Shown piece after piece: positions 21,894-33,863 of a stretch of DNA of 64,000 bases. Numbering within the stretch: the first letter of the stretch is position 1; each line of letters begins with the position of its first letter. A model generated the notes under the pieces. That model was given only the letters and a program-made list of their open reading frames with translations, was not told the origin of the DNA and ran no database searches. The stretch lies in NCBI GenBank assembly GCA_014621425.1, contig JAANBB010000045.1, forward strand, positions 1-64,000, written 5' to 3'. A program made the translations under genes and the position numbers. This DNA is from Cylindrodendrum hubeiense (Eukaryota > Ascomycota > Sordariomycetes > Hypocreales > Nectriaceae).

Positions 21894-24800
21894 ATGAATA
21901 AATGCCGCGAGTGTCTTGCTGATCTCGATAATTCATTTTCGTCATGCACTGGTCCAATACGCTCACTTTCGGCTACTGATAACCTGACAGCTCGCGTCAG
22001 ATTCAAAGACTCCGGCCCCCAGTTCCTTCACGTCCACCACCGCATCTCTTACTTTTCCAGCAGGGTCATGTCCTTCGATCTCACGTTAAACGCTTCAATT
22101 TCCTTCGGGCGACGACAATCAACCAGGTTGGCCCCAGACTCGGGTCGGTCCGATGTGTATGAGCAAGAGAAATATGACTTCCTCGGTCTGATCACCGCAG
22201 TTGCCGACCTTTACTCTCAAGAGGATGTCCTAGAGATGCAATGTCGACGAGAGACGGGAAAGCCGCTCTCTAACGGAGCCGTCTCGGAGGTGTCCACTGT
22301 CTATGCCGCCTTCACACGCCCCAGCACCATCATTTCGCACCAGACCAAGACTCGGAAAACTGTAGTCGTCATCAAGGCTGTTTCTTCCAGACGGCCAACC
22401 CAGCGATGAAGCGTCCCTTAAGAGCTTCATATCGGATTCGGATCCTCAGTCATAGAAGTCTCCGCCAACATCCCAATATCGTCAAGATTCTCGGAGTCCA
22501 CTGGGACTACCTTCACACCGTGCGTACTATCCTATTAACGCTCTAATGGTTTGGCCCTATGTACTAATTGTTCTTGGATCATGCTAGGGATACCCAGAGC
22601 CCTTGATTCTTCTTGAGAAAGCAAACATGGATTTGAGAATGTTTCAAGCCAAGTAAGTTCCCAGGTGGTGCAAAGGAAGTCATTTTGATCAGGAGTAGTA
22701 CAGCTCACCAGCATTATATCCAGGTACAGCTCATTGCCTTTCGCAACAAAGAAAGCCATTGCTCTCAATATCGCTTGTGGCTTATCGGCCCTTCATGAAT
22801 GTGGCGTCATCCATGGTGACATGAAGCCGGCGAACGTCCTCATTTTCTTTAAGCCAGAGCTGCACGCGAAGATAGCGGACTTTAGCCACGCATTTCTCGA
22901 CACTGGGGAGCAACGCCAACTAGTTGGCGGGACCCGTATCTATACGGCCCCGGAATGGAAATCTTCAACCTCCACTAACCAGCTTCGCAAAACCGACATT
23001 TATTCACTCGGCCTAGTCCTCAGTGGCCTAATTATGGGCTTCAGTCTGATTGATTGCGTTAAAAAGAACGAGCCTCAACCATATTTAGATCTCTCCCTCG
23101 CAGACAGGATCCAGAAGCTCAAAGATGATGATCTCATGGCGACTTACCTCTACGAAATGATATGTCTTGCAGATCAAGAAAACCCGGATTTGCACCTTGA
23201 CGGTTTCGCAGTGATCAGATCCATGCTCGACTCTACTCTCCAGCTGGACCCGAGTAAGCGTGACCTCAACCAAATTATCCGGCTGCTCTCTAGCAGGTAG
23301 CCTCTACCCACACCCTCTCAAGAAAATTGCTAATATATGGACAGCGAGCCTCAGGCCACTCCGAGGTTCGAAACACTCCAGAATTCACCAATCTCAAATG
23401 GCGTGGGTAGTCAATCCCTATGTTCCCGCAGAGCTAACAATTCCCCTCAGTTGTCGATTCCGTACGCAGCACTTCAACACCTGAGCCCCGTGGTGATGGA
23501 TCAAGTTGTGAGAGCCTTGCGAATGGTGGCAGATTCTCCAGTTGACAGTAGAAGAGCGGCAGCTTGTATGGAACTGGCAATATGTCACATGTGTGACCTC
23601 GGCAAATCCAATGCACACGAGTTCACACAAAGATCCAACAAGACCGCACTCGACTACCTACTGAAGGCCGCCGCACTCGGTGCCTCGTTTGCCCAAGCGA
23701 TAGCGGAACGAGTCTCTCAAGTCTTGCAAGAAGATATTCCCGACCACTATCCGACGAAGGATTGGCTTTACAATGCTGCAACAGCCGGCTCGATAACAGC
23801 CCTTGAGTCTCTCAAGCATGTCGATTCTTCTCGACACACCGAAGCTCTAGAAGTCTTCCGATCCACCCTCTGCGGCAACCCCGAGAATTGTTTCGAAAAT
23901 GTCCTCATCAATATGACTAGTGATGCGGCGACCATTGTTAATGGCAGGAAAGACACGGTTATTCACTGGCTGGCGTCCACCGGGCAAACAGAAAGACTCA
24001 GATCCTTCGCCCCACAGAGTCATATACTCAATAGTCAGAACCATCAGGGAGACACCCCCTTGCTATGTGCTACCAGAGCGGGACATTACGCCGCTATGGA
24101 GCAGCTTCTCAGCTGTGGAGCGGACGCAAGTGTAACCAATGCTGCAGGCGAGAATGCGCTGCATTTCCTCGGCAGTCTTGACGAACAAGACGTTTATTCA
24201 GCGGCCCATATGTTGCTCGCAGCCGGGGCTGTCCCGGACGCAGAGGCGACATTGTGCACAGGGAATACGAGCTTGCAGACACGACCTACAGGGGCCGGGT
24301 GTCCCAAGCTTCGCGCCGTGCTCTCAGACCAGTCACACGTCTTGCGAGCCCTACTGGAGTTATGTAAGCTGATGGAGCGCTCCGTCACGCTGTCGGAACA
24401 AAGAACCATGTTGGCATGGGCGGTGCGACTGCACCACGCCGAAATCTTGCAAGTACTACACGAATGCTTCGCCTCCTCAGGGCTGTTTTCCGACCTGCAA
24501 CAAATTCGAGTCTGGAGTGACGGCATGCGGCAGTCGTTACCTGAGGTGTGCGTTAGAGGCTGCGTGTCTGGAACCGAAACGGCAGGCTTCGACATGCCCG
24601 AAGGATTCATGCGGCTCGTAAACCACGGGAGCAACGGCTTGCACTGTCTTGAACGCACCATATCATTCATGGAGATGCTCTCGCCCGGGATTATGGAGAT
24701 GGACTGTGGTGGTGCCAGAAATGCCCTCTTCTTTGCCATCAGGGAAGGTAGGAGAGATGCCGCACACCTACTCGCAAGATTTGAAACATTTGAAGGCGAA

Positions 24801-27352
24801 TCACTGTTTGTAGACTCGCCGAAGAAGCTGGAGGAACTAGGACGACGTATCAGCAAAATCCACCCAGGCGAGGGATCTCGAACGCCTCCATATTTCCACA
24901 CAACCCCTACTAAGGGTATGTACTGCAGAGAAGATGAGCAGGCTTACCAGTGTATTTCTAAACCGTCGTCTAAGAAACAGAGGCGACGCAGGATGATGGA
25001 CCGCTATCGTGGTATGCGCAGTCCGATGCGCAGTCCGGTTGGATTCCATCGCACGGATTCCGGCTCTAGCGACGAGTCCCCCGAAGATAGTGATTCTGGA
25101 GATGACGACAGCATACGCCATTCGACGCCAATACGATTGCGGAACGAGGAGGATGAGCGGAAGAAGCTCAGGCCGCCTTTGCCTGCAACAACTCATCAAC
25201 CAACAGACCATTACAGTATAAGCGGCCACGTGGATGCTATTATGCTCGCCGCGCTGCACGGGCAACGGGCCATATTTTATGACCTCATTTCCGGGCCTGG
25301 GGGCCATACCATGCAGACGAATCCACTCTTCCCCTGCTACGTTTATCAAGATCGTTTCGCCGTCCATAGTTTAAAAGGCTGCGATGATTTCCGTGGATAC
25401 TTCCCACGGGGTGCGTGGAGGTACCCGGTTGCCGATGTCAGAAGAAAGGGTAAAGGTGTTACCGAGTTCGATGGTACATTATGCTACCCTCTGGCCTACA
25501 TGACGGCTATAGCGAGATCCGCCCATCGCGATATTTGCCTAGCGTAAGGCACCATTTCCAAGCTCAATGAACGCTTTTGCTAACGCTGAATGCCTTCGAT
25601 CTCAGTCATATCCTTCTCATGGTCATGAAGCAGGGCAATATATCAGAGCCAGCAGGCTGGACGGCGAAGAGTTGGTTCGAGGACGTTTGTCTCTCCCTCG
25701 ACTCATGCTCTGGCCAATCGACTCCGCTTTTCCATGCAGCCGCTCTCAATTGGGATGAGCTGTCTGACCTTCTCTTGGAACACGGCGCATTCCCACAGAG
25801 TACGTGTTTTTGCGAGGCCCAGGCCAGTACCGTGCTCGCACGACTCATCGCTGCCACAAATAATGTCGCAGGACAAGTACAGAATCTTCTTGCTATCGCC
25901 GCGAGCCGAAGCACTACTGAGTCGATAATCACTCTCCAGGATGTGAGTGCCATAATTGGCCAGGGCTCACATGCAGGGAAGAACATTGCGTGGACATACG
26001 GCGCTCTATGTTGGGAGTCGTTTTCCATCTACGACGAGGATCGCAACATGAGGCTTTGGCAGGCCATCGCGGCTGCCAATTCATCGCAGAGACTGAAGCT
26101 TCAGGAAAACAAGGGGGGGTCTTCCGCTCTACTGATCGAGTCTGTTTGCCGCCGGGACTTTTATGCGGTAAATACTTTGCTGGAAATTGGGGTGGACCCG
26201 GAAATGGGCCGGCACGGCTGGTCCATCTTTCCTCCGCGCGTCACCGCTCTAGATATCGTCACCTGGACGGCGTATGTCAGCTTGGATGATTGTTACGACA
26301 GTGGATGCGCCCTCAAGGAGAGAGACGCAAAGCTCTCGGCGTTGCTTCGATCCCATGGAGGCGTTCGAGGAGTCGAATACACGGTCGAATATCAGCTGCT
26401 GATGAACTTTGTGCAGACACTGATAGTTCCGACCGTTGGGACTGCTCTTCTAGCTTACGCACTGTACTGGGTTACTCCCTTCATTTCCGTCCACTGGAAT
26501 CAGTCTTGGCGCATAACAAAGCAATGCGCCGCTGAAGAAGACTCGGGTGGTATCGGTGAGACTGTCGAATTTGTCTTAGGCAAGGCTGCAGCCGTTCTGT
26601 GGGGGTTCTTTGTCGCCAAGTGCGTCATGTTTCTTGCCATTGGGGAACTGAAAACTTCTTCTCACGAGGATAAATATTTTCTTGGAGGAGTATTAGTGGC
26701 CGTCATTGGTTTGATGGGTATAGGAGCCTTTTTCACCACGGTACCGTGCCTCTCTGGGACAGCACCACATTCGAAGGATGCATTCTATTTTGGCTTGCTC
26801 TTTGATGGAACATTGTGTTTATTCCTCGTTGTGGCAGTCATATCTTTCATCCTTTTCTTCCAAATCCTATCTGGCTTCTGGCTCCTCCGCCCTCTCAAAT
26901 CAATAGGAGTAAACCTCCAGGGTGGTTGCCCTCCGAGCGTGGTGTGGAGAGCGACGTATTCGTCACTTTGGAGTCCGGCGATCGGAATAATAAGTGCGCT
27001 CAGAATTTTTTTCGCAGGGGTTAAATCCTGGAGGATTGGAACAATCAACCTTGGCTGGAGAAGGGAAACACCGCTCCAGCTCAACAATGACCTGTAAAAT
27101 CTTGTTCAACCAAGTCACCCAATATGGTTCGACGAGATCGCAGAAGATCACGGGCAAGCTTTGAATCGGGCAGATCGACCATGGCGACGAAACTACCCGC
27201 TATGGCAACCTGGACTGCTCGTAAGAAAGGTGCTGAGACATGTTCGCCTTAGTTCAATTTTCGGCAGTTATGACTGGACGGCAAGGAACGTGGAATTTAT
27301 GAACGATGATTACGGGGAGAGCGATTTGCTCTTGGGGGGGTTCGAAGAATAG
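21894..27352 (+). CDS. Kinase/Sel1/ankyrin/four-helix membrane protein with apparent frame lesions
   Basis: Exons end or start at 22519/22588, 22652/22724, 23296/23345 and 25543/25606, all with good splice sites; about 1650 residues reach the first stop. Order: N-terminal region; kinase domain with VVVIK lysine, HGDMKPANVL catalytic loop, ADFS metal site, TAPEW and DIYSLGLVL; Sel1-like helices; ankyrin repeats around 23950-24230; Arg/Ser-rich linker; further ankyrin-like units; four hydrophobic helices at about 26390-26890. Catalytic Lys, Asp and Asn are present, so the kinase looks active. Start may be ATG 21894 or 22068. Anomalies: between the lysine and the helix reading HRSLRQHPNIVKILG, the conserved segment moves through three frames (two single-base shifts near 22390 and 22437). 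A TAA at 27095 is followed by 84 more open codons with family-like sequence to 27352. Either the allele is damaged or the sequence has errors. Divergent partner of the HeLo-pseudokinase. Confidence 0.75.
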
Positions 27353-28274
27353 GCAGATGTCCAAGCGCTTTGAAACAATACTGAAATTAACACTTCACAA
27401 TAAATTCCTCCAAATTCTATTTTACTTTATATAGCGGACCTATTCAACTGCATATTCCAATGCAACAAAAAGGCAGCCCTCCCCCAATGCCCAACAGAAA
27501 GATTCATCATTTCTTCCAATCTCACTCAACATGACCGTACAATGTCGGCCTGGGATTTGTCCCAAAGCTGGTTATATTGGCCAGAGGATAAAGGGCGGTA
27601 TTATGTCTAAGCCAAAGTCCGCCGAACAGGACCCAAAAATATGGATATCCATATATAAGAACCTGGATCTGAGACAGAAATTTCGGGTTAGTAGTGTGAT
27701 GGTGAGAGAGCTTACCCACCAGTAGCAAAAGCTAGCTTCAGGGTAGCGAGAACGATCTCGACAAGAATCCCAGTAATAGACCAACAACTACATATCAACC
27801 ATGCAAGAAATTGACAATCCGAATTCACATTGTGTGTGATCGTAGAGTAATAAGAATATTCATCAAAGAATGGAGCAAAAGTGTTGAGAATTAAAAGGTG
27901 TGGTAACAGATGAGCTGGAGCCCAGGAAGTAAAGCAGACTGCAGGCACACGTTGGGATGACAAAGGTGCCCTAAAAAAAGAAAAGTTCTGACAACGCCTT
28001 ACACATCTCTGGTAGCTCAAAAGCTTACATGTTATCCCTGGTAAGCTAGTCATAGCCACCCAACACAATATCAGTTGACATCCACGGGTTGTGGCCTCGT
28101 GAAAAATACCATTACCGGACAGTTTAATCAGAATTACTTTTTTATTTGCGCCTTTTGTAGATTATGGGCGAGACCCTCTCCGAAAGAAAATAGTTGCCTA
28201 GCCTGCCAAGTCGTTGCCGCAGACCCAAGGGCGGATCTGTGTTATTATATAAAGCACGGGTATCATATTCTATC
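27353..28274. other. Intergenic between convergent genes, nothing recognised
   Basis: AT-rich spacer between the 3' ends of the kinase gene and the glycosyltransferase gene. Only small ORFs without domains were seen. Confidence 0.5.
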
Positions 28275-29798
28275 TCAAGTGCAGGCCCACTTGTCAAGTC
28301 TCTCTGGTAACCAGCCGCTGGTGTGCATCAGAGATGTTTTCCTTTGAGACATTGCTGGTGCGTAGCCTTGGCCCATTATCATCTTATCGTCCATCTTGCA
28401 CAAGTCCTCCACAAATGTCCATTGGATGCAGTCGGCCCATCCTTTACAGGCTGCTTCGCAAGCCTCGACAGACTCCCAGGCGTTGTTCCAGAGGTCCATG
28501 TTGTACTCTCCTTCTGGGTGTGGAGGCGCGTCCTTGTTGGCAGAGGCGACCGCGTAGAGGTTAGCCATATTGTCCCACCACTGAAGAGGCTCCTTGATGC
28601 TTGGGAGAATCTTCTGTGAAAAGAAGTCACGGTGAAGAAGGGGTTGCTTCAGACGTACGTTAGTTCCATTGACATAAATCTCCAGCTGGACAAGGGTAGA
28701 GCATACCTGAAAGTTCCACGACTTCTCTAACTCATAGTACTCGGAGACATCCCGATTGTGCACCTTGTGCCATGACAACAAGGGGTGACACCAGTTGTGT
28801 TGGCTAAAGGCAAAATCCCAGTGGACGACGGGATTGAATCCCCAAGTAAACTTCTCGTCGCCACCGTTCTCTCCAAACTTGACGCCGTAGTTCTCCAGAG
28901 CGTGGGCGAGAACTTGGTCGCCACAGCAGTGGTCGGCCGTGTACTGATAGTACTCTTCGGTAATGTTGGAGTTTTTACCAAAAGACGTCTCCCAGGCGCC
29001 GCGAGACAGGGCGAAGCCGGCGCCACCATGTGCAAAGACGACGTCGGACTTTGCCGCATAGCTGCCGAGATATTGCGGTTTGCGCCAGTCAAAGGTGGAC
29101 AGGTACGCAAGCACATTGGGCAAGAACAGGTACGAGTCGTCCTCCATGTAGATGTACCACTTCGCAGCTGGCCAATTCTCACCGGCATGCTGCATTAAGG
29201 GCACGAATTTGTACTTGTCAATGATCCAGCCACCTGTCGGACCCCATTCGTCGCCATTCACTCCAGCGGCTTCGGCATAAAAGTTGTTGGCCATGTACTC
29301 GGGCTGCTGGCGGTAGACGTCAAAATCAGGCTTCGCCTTGGCCGACTCCGTCATGTTTGCAAGGACGTCAATGATTTTGAAGCGGCCTATCGTCTCCGCA
29401 TAGTCGGAGTAGATGATGACGTTGTCCGGGCTGATGCGTTCGCTCGCGAGGGTCGTGGCCAAGTGCACAAGCAGTCGCTTCCACATGGTTGTACCGCCCG
29501 TCTTCACTATGAGAAGCACATCGTCCTTGGTAAGTGGCCCGCCAAGGGGAACATCTTTGAACGACTGTGTTGGTGCTGGAGGTTCCTCTGCGACGGCGCT
29601 CCAGGTATCGCTGGCCGTCTCGTTCTGTGCTGGCGTACCCACATGTTGCTCGGGAGATTGACTTGGATCTTCCACAACGTCTGGAAAAACTCGCCCGTAG
29701 CCTCCTACCGGTGGTTCAATGAGATAGTAGAAGAGTCCAATACATGCTGCAATGATGATGGCCGGAACCAGGCGGTTGTTTCGATACGTGACAATCAT
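28275..29798 (-). CDS. Type II membrane glycosyltransferase, DUF604/GT31-like, with PAN-like C terminus
   Basis: Start ATG 29798; an upstream in-frame GTG at 29807 is not needed. A short cytosolic tail and signal anchor (VPAIIIAACIGLFYYLIE) place it in the Golgi. The lumenal domain shows KFVPLMQH, KWYIYMEDDSYLFLPN (the DxD-type metal and nucleotide-sugar site), HGGAGFALSRGA and a Cys-Cys-Gly-Asp segment, the layout of fungal fringe-like family 31 enzymes. The C terminus has a Cys-rich stretch (CEAACKGWADCIQW) resembling an apple/PAN module. A 60-base intron at 28706-28647 (gtatgc donor, ctaac branch, ctgaag acceptor) is in frame and free of stops; splicing joins WNFQ to QPLLHRDFF and gives about 487 residues. 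Acceptor and donor sugars are unknown. A GT2 enzyme gene is transcribed in the opposite direction 1.5 kb away. Confidence 0.85.
   Translation of the reverse strand: MIVTYRNNRLVPAIIIAACIGLFYYLIEPPVGGYGRVFPDVVEDPSQSPEQHVGTPAQNETASDTWSAVAEEPPAPTQSFKDVPLGGPLTKDDVLLIVKTGGTTMWKRLLVHLATTLASERISPDNVIIYSDYAETIGRFKIIDVLANMTESAKAKPDFDVYRQQPEYMANNFYAEAAGVNGDEWGPTGGWIIDKYKFVPLMQHAGENWPAAKWYIYMEDDSYLFLPNVLAYLSTFDWRKPQYLGSYAAKSDVVFAHGGAGFALSRGAWETSFGKNSNITEEYYQYTADHCCGDQVLAHALENYGVKFGENGGDEKFTWGFNPVVHWDFAFSQHNWCHPLLSWHKVHNRDVSEYYELEKSWNFQVCSTLVQLEIYVNGTNVRLKQPLLHRDFFSQKILPSIKEPLQWWDNMANLYAVASANKDAPPHPEGEYNMDLWNNAWESVEACEAACKGWADCIQWTFVEDLCKMDDKMIMGQGYAPAMSQRKTSLMHTSGWLPERLDKWACT
28647..28706 (-). other. Stop-free in-frame intron of 60 bases
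   Basis: It has good 5' and 3' splice signals and a branch point, with a length divisible by three and no stop. If retained it would insert 20 residues into the lumenal domain of the glycosyltransferase. Confidence 0.7.
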
Positions 29799-31298
29799 GA
29801 TTCGCACTTGAATGGCTCATCAAGCAGCTGGATCCGGTTTGCGGAGGAGAAGAAGCAGAAAGGAGCGTGGCCGACGGAGTCAAGTATCATGGAACGGCCT
29901 AGTAGGGCTGATGCATGGATCACAGGGGAAACTCGACCGGAGATGGTTCTCGGCGATTTCCCAAAAAGGTTGACAACGGTTTAGATGCATTCCGGGGTCA
30001 AGTGTATTAATTATGGCCCATGGTCCACAGGAGTCTTGGCAGGGGGGCATGGATCGTCTGGTGGCGCGGTGCCGACGGTGAAATTGTGAGATTGGCTTTC
30101 GTGCTGCATCTACAGATTAGTTTTCGGCAGAGTCGGTCCGGCCCGGATCATCAAAACTCTGCTGTAGACGCCTGCAATGGCGAGCCCGGATCATCATGGC
30201 TCTCCTGACGACACCTGTAATGGCGACATGGCAAGGGGATTTTACAATGAAAAAGGAGCAGTCTAACAGCATTTGAAACACGCCCAGCAGCCACTTTTAA
30301 CGAAATTCACGTCCATCGTACTTTGGCCACTGACTGATTCGGGAATGGGTGGGTATACTGGCCTGTGCTGGAAAATCGGCCGAGTGTAACGTCATCCATC
30401 TCCGGAACACAAGGGTCTCCTATTGCCGTCCCATCCGCCTAAGGGTCTAAGGCATTTGTCAGGAGTGCATTTCTTTTGCGTGCATTGAAAAGATGCACTC
30501 GCACCTAGCGTGGGGCGAAGCCTCTGAGCCGGTTCTTTAACGCGTGCAGATCATCAACAGTTTGGGAAGACCAATTAACGTCTCCGGCCCAATGAAAAGG
30601 TCTTCTCAGAACCAGCTCCATTTCTTCAAATGACTCTTATGGTGTCGACTCACGCAGGTCCTGTTAGGCAGATTTGCTGCAGGGCACGAGAGCAAACCAG
30701 GTACCGTCTTTCTCCACCTATAGCTGCGTGGAGCTATGGTGAAGGGGTGGTATTCTCCTTCTTGGCCATGTGACTCTCATTTCTCCCTACACGCGCATGA
30801 TATACCACCCGGCGGCTCATTCCTAATATTGCAACCGCCGAAGCAGCCGGCGGCCGCTCTCCTTAACGTAGGGCTAAAGAGAAATTTTAACACCTGGTAC
30901 ATGCATACTGCCTGGCGACACCCGGCCGATATCCTGGTAAACAGGGAAGCATCTTGATTGACTCAAGACGCGATCCCCAATGAGGAACAACTAATAGGCA
31001 GCACCCCAGTCTCTCCCCAGTTTCAGCAACCAGCACTTTGGCATGCTGTTACATTTCGAAGCTATGAGGCCATTTAAATACCCAATATTTCCTCCTGACG
31101 CTAATGATGCCGCCTCAGCCGCCCCCGTGCAAATATTTCTAGTGTGAAAGGAGGCTATTTTTGTCTCTGGATCTAATCTTTATCCTTTTACTTCCCCCTA
31201 TTCCCAGCTCGATGCGCGTATACGTACTGCCTCCTCCGTAGAAGCAACACATCGCGGGTGGTGACTACTGTTCAGTGGCAGGCACCAAAGTCTCAATC
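29799..31298. other. Long divergent promoter region of the two glycosyltransferase genes
   Basis: 1.5 kb without a supported gene between two divergent starts. It contains GC-rich and CT-rich blocks, suggesting promoter function for the GT2 gene. No known repeat was found. Confidence 0.5.
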
Positions 31299-33180
31299 AT
31301 GGAGAAATATCCGCAAGAAGATGTCCAGCTTGCCAGCGAGCGCGGTCAACATGTCAGTTGGCTGCGCAAGGCCATCAACATCTTGGGATGCATGATGGCG
31401 TTGCCCATTTACTGGGTGATGACTGTGCATTGTAGGTATCCCGTAACGCTGGATTTGGTCTGCACCATCGCGCTTGCGGAGCTCAATCGGTTCATCAACG
31501 AGGGCCGGCGCATCAGTTTCTACTCGGAGGAATCTCAGCCACGAGGCAAGATGGACTATGAGAAGATGGACTTGGAGAGGCAGTCAGCATCGCCTCGGCT
31601 GGACTGTGTGGCGGCTGTCGTGGGCTGGAGAGAAGACCCGACCTTGTTCACCCATGCCTTGGAGAGCTACAAGATAGCGAAGCACTGCTCGTTCATGCTT
31701 GTTGGCATCGATGGAGATGAAGCAGAAGACCAAGACATGGTCCGAGTTTTCAACAAGGTAAGACTAGTCTCTGAAGTTCATGCCTACGGTTCTAACATTT
31801 ATCTCTCTAGGTGTACCCTCAGCAATCAAGGACCATTCACATCCCTGAGCCGCTGGGCACTGCAGCCGAGCATTTCATGTCCAAGATGATTTCGATGAAG
31901 AAGCAGTACGGAGAGAAAGTTGACATGGATGAGTGTCACGATCTTGCCATGAGCCACTGCATCCAATTGGCGCGTCGCACTCTGGAGCAGGAGAAGATCA
32001 ACTTCAGGGGAGTTGACGAAATCCGGCAGCTGTGCATTCGACAAAAGCACATGCACAAGAAGGGCATCATGTTTACCACCTACGTCTTCTCACTTGTCAT
32101 CGCCGATATGTTGGGCATCGAATTTCTTTGGTCGTCCGACTCGGATACTTTGGTCTTCCCGGACTCACTTCAGCGCACTGTCAACGCCATCGCGGCTGAT
32201 CCTAAGATTGGAGGAGCCAGTTCTGGACTCATTGTTCACAACGAGTCTGACACGGCAATCACCAAACTGTCAGCGACTGTCTACTGGGGCGAATTGTACC
32301 TGACTCGGTCGACCCCAGCGGCTACCGCGACAAGTGACTGCCAGAGTGGACCCAGCACCGTCTTCCGGCTTGCGGCCTTGCCATCAATTCTTGTTCCGTG
32401 GTACCTCCAGACGGTTATGGGCAAACGAATGGTGAGAAATATGAGATTCCTAATTTACTCAGAAAGACTAACGCAATTTACTGCTAGATTATCAATGAGG
32501 ATCGACATTTGACCACCAATCTCCTCTCCCGAGGCTGGGGCGTCGTCTTTGCCTCAGACGTGTTGACCGCGACAGAGACACCCACGACTCTTCCCAGATG
32601 GATCATGCAACAAGTAAGATGGGCGCGTGCAACACATATCGAGTCTCTCCTTCAGCCTAAGGTCTATCTCATGAGCCACCCGCTGCTCTTTTATGGAATG
32701 GCCAAACGCGAGTCCGGCCCGGTCATTGCCGCCTTTGCCGTTTTCTACTACTTTCTCACTTCGCGACAGCTTTTTGTCGTCTGCGTCTTTGACCTCGCTG
32801 TGCGAATGGCAATCAGCACAACTTATAATATTTTCCGAAACCCTCAAAGACTCACTAGGAAGTCATTGGGCTGGGTGATCCCTGGGATATTCTTTTACTA
32901 CATTCCTCTCCCGGCTATCCACGTTTGGAGCATGATGACGCTCACCACCGACGGCTGGGGGACCACTATGCGGGCTGCTTCAGAGCGTCCCCGCGCATCA
33001 AGCACGAGGAAGGCATGGTGGGAGCTAGGGTTTGTGGTAATCTGGATGGGGATCATCACCGGAGCACTTGCGAGATGGCTGGCGACGGATTATGATCTGA
33101 GCCCGGAGTACCGAGCAATTTCGATACTCCTAAGCTCGTTTATCGCATCTTTCAGTGCCTGGATGGTACTAATAAAATAG
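31299..33180 (+). CDS. Family 2 glycosyltransferase, hyaluronan-synthase-like membrane protein
   Basis: Three exons (31299-31757, 31811-32431, 32488-33180) encode 590 residues. ATG 31299 is used; an upstream GTG would add eight residues. An N-terminal membrane segment (AINILGCMMALPIYWVMTVH) is followed by the GT2 catalytic domain: LDCVAAVVGWREDP, the metal-binding WSSDSDTLVFP, the acceptor-site NEDRHLTTNLL and the processivity motif QQVRW. Four or five membrane helices follow (VIAAFAVFYYFLT, LGWVIPGIFFYYIPLPAI, LGFVVIWMGIITGAL and others). The layout matches processive polysaccharide synthases of the plasma membrane. Fungal proteins of this kind include the GT2 reported as required for hyphal growth on solid surfaces in Zymoseptoria and Fusarium. 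Orthology is likely at family level but not proved. The polymer made is unknown. Confidence 0.9.
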
Positions 33181-33863
33181 ACGGCAAAAGGAATAATAAT
33201 AGATAGCAGCTTAGAGGTCGCGGGGGCGCAAACGGATCATGTTGCTTGGTTAAAACTACCAACGGATTTATAGACATTTTCTAAAGTCACAATTGCGCGA
33301 ATCATAGACTTAAAATTTCAGGATATAAAATTCGTCGTGATCTATAATCGCAAAGAACGTCTAGAATTAATGTCACAAGCATTGGACCAAGTCTCGCACC
33401 ACCATGTCATATGGAATCACAGTCACAGTCCCATGTATGGGCAGACATAGCCCAGGAACACCTATGTCTGGGCCTACCTTTTTAACAAGACTGGTTGATG
33501 GCGGCATCGAGACCCTCCACGCGATAGTGGCTAACGGAACTTTGTGGGGGGAACTGACATACAGCAAAACTTGGAATAGCGCCCATTTTTGGTCTGGGGT
33601 TGCCGCGGCCCTTGGCGCGTAGAAACTAGCAGAACCCCGCTCACGAACGACCGAAGCTCCGAATTTTGTCTCGGAAATCCGGTCTCTACTCCAACTAGAC
33701 AGGCCTAATTGGAAATACCGAGTTATCTGCCGTGTCTCGGGACTACCCCTCCGAGAAACCATCGTTTAGGTATCGTGTTATGTCCACATCTCCCACCAGC
33801 TGTTTCGACTCTATCCCCGCATCAACTCGATCGACCCGCGACACAGTTGCATCTTCTTCAGCC
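33181..33863. other. Intergenic and leader of the alcohol dehydrogenase gene
   Basis: No separate gene. In-frame upstream ATGs for the dehydrogenase occur at 33732 and 33780 but encode Ser/Thr-rich sequence unlike the enzyme family. Confidence 0.5.

Noticed and set aside
24194..24901. 235-codon minus-strand ORF opposite the ankyrin region
   Set aside because: Composition and lack of domains mark it as a shadow of the plus-strand repeat protein.
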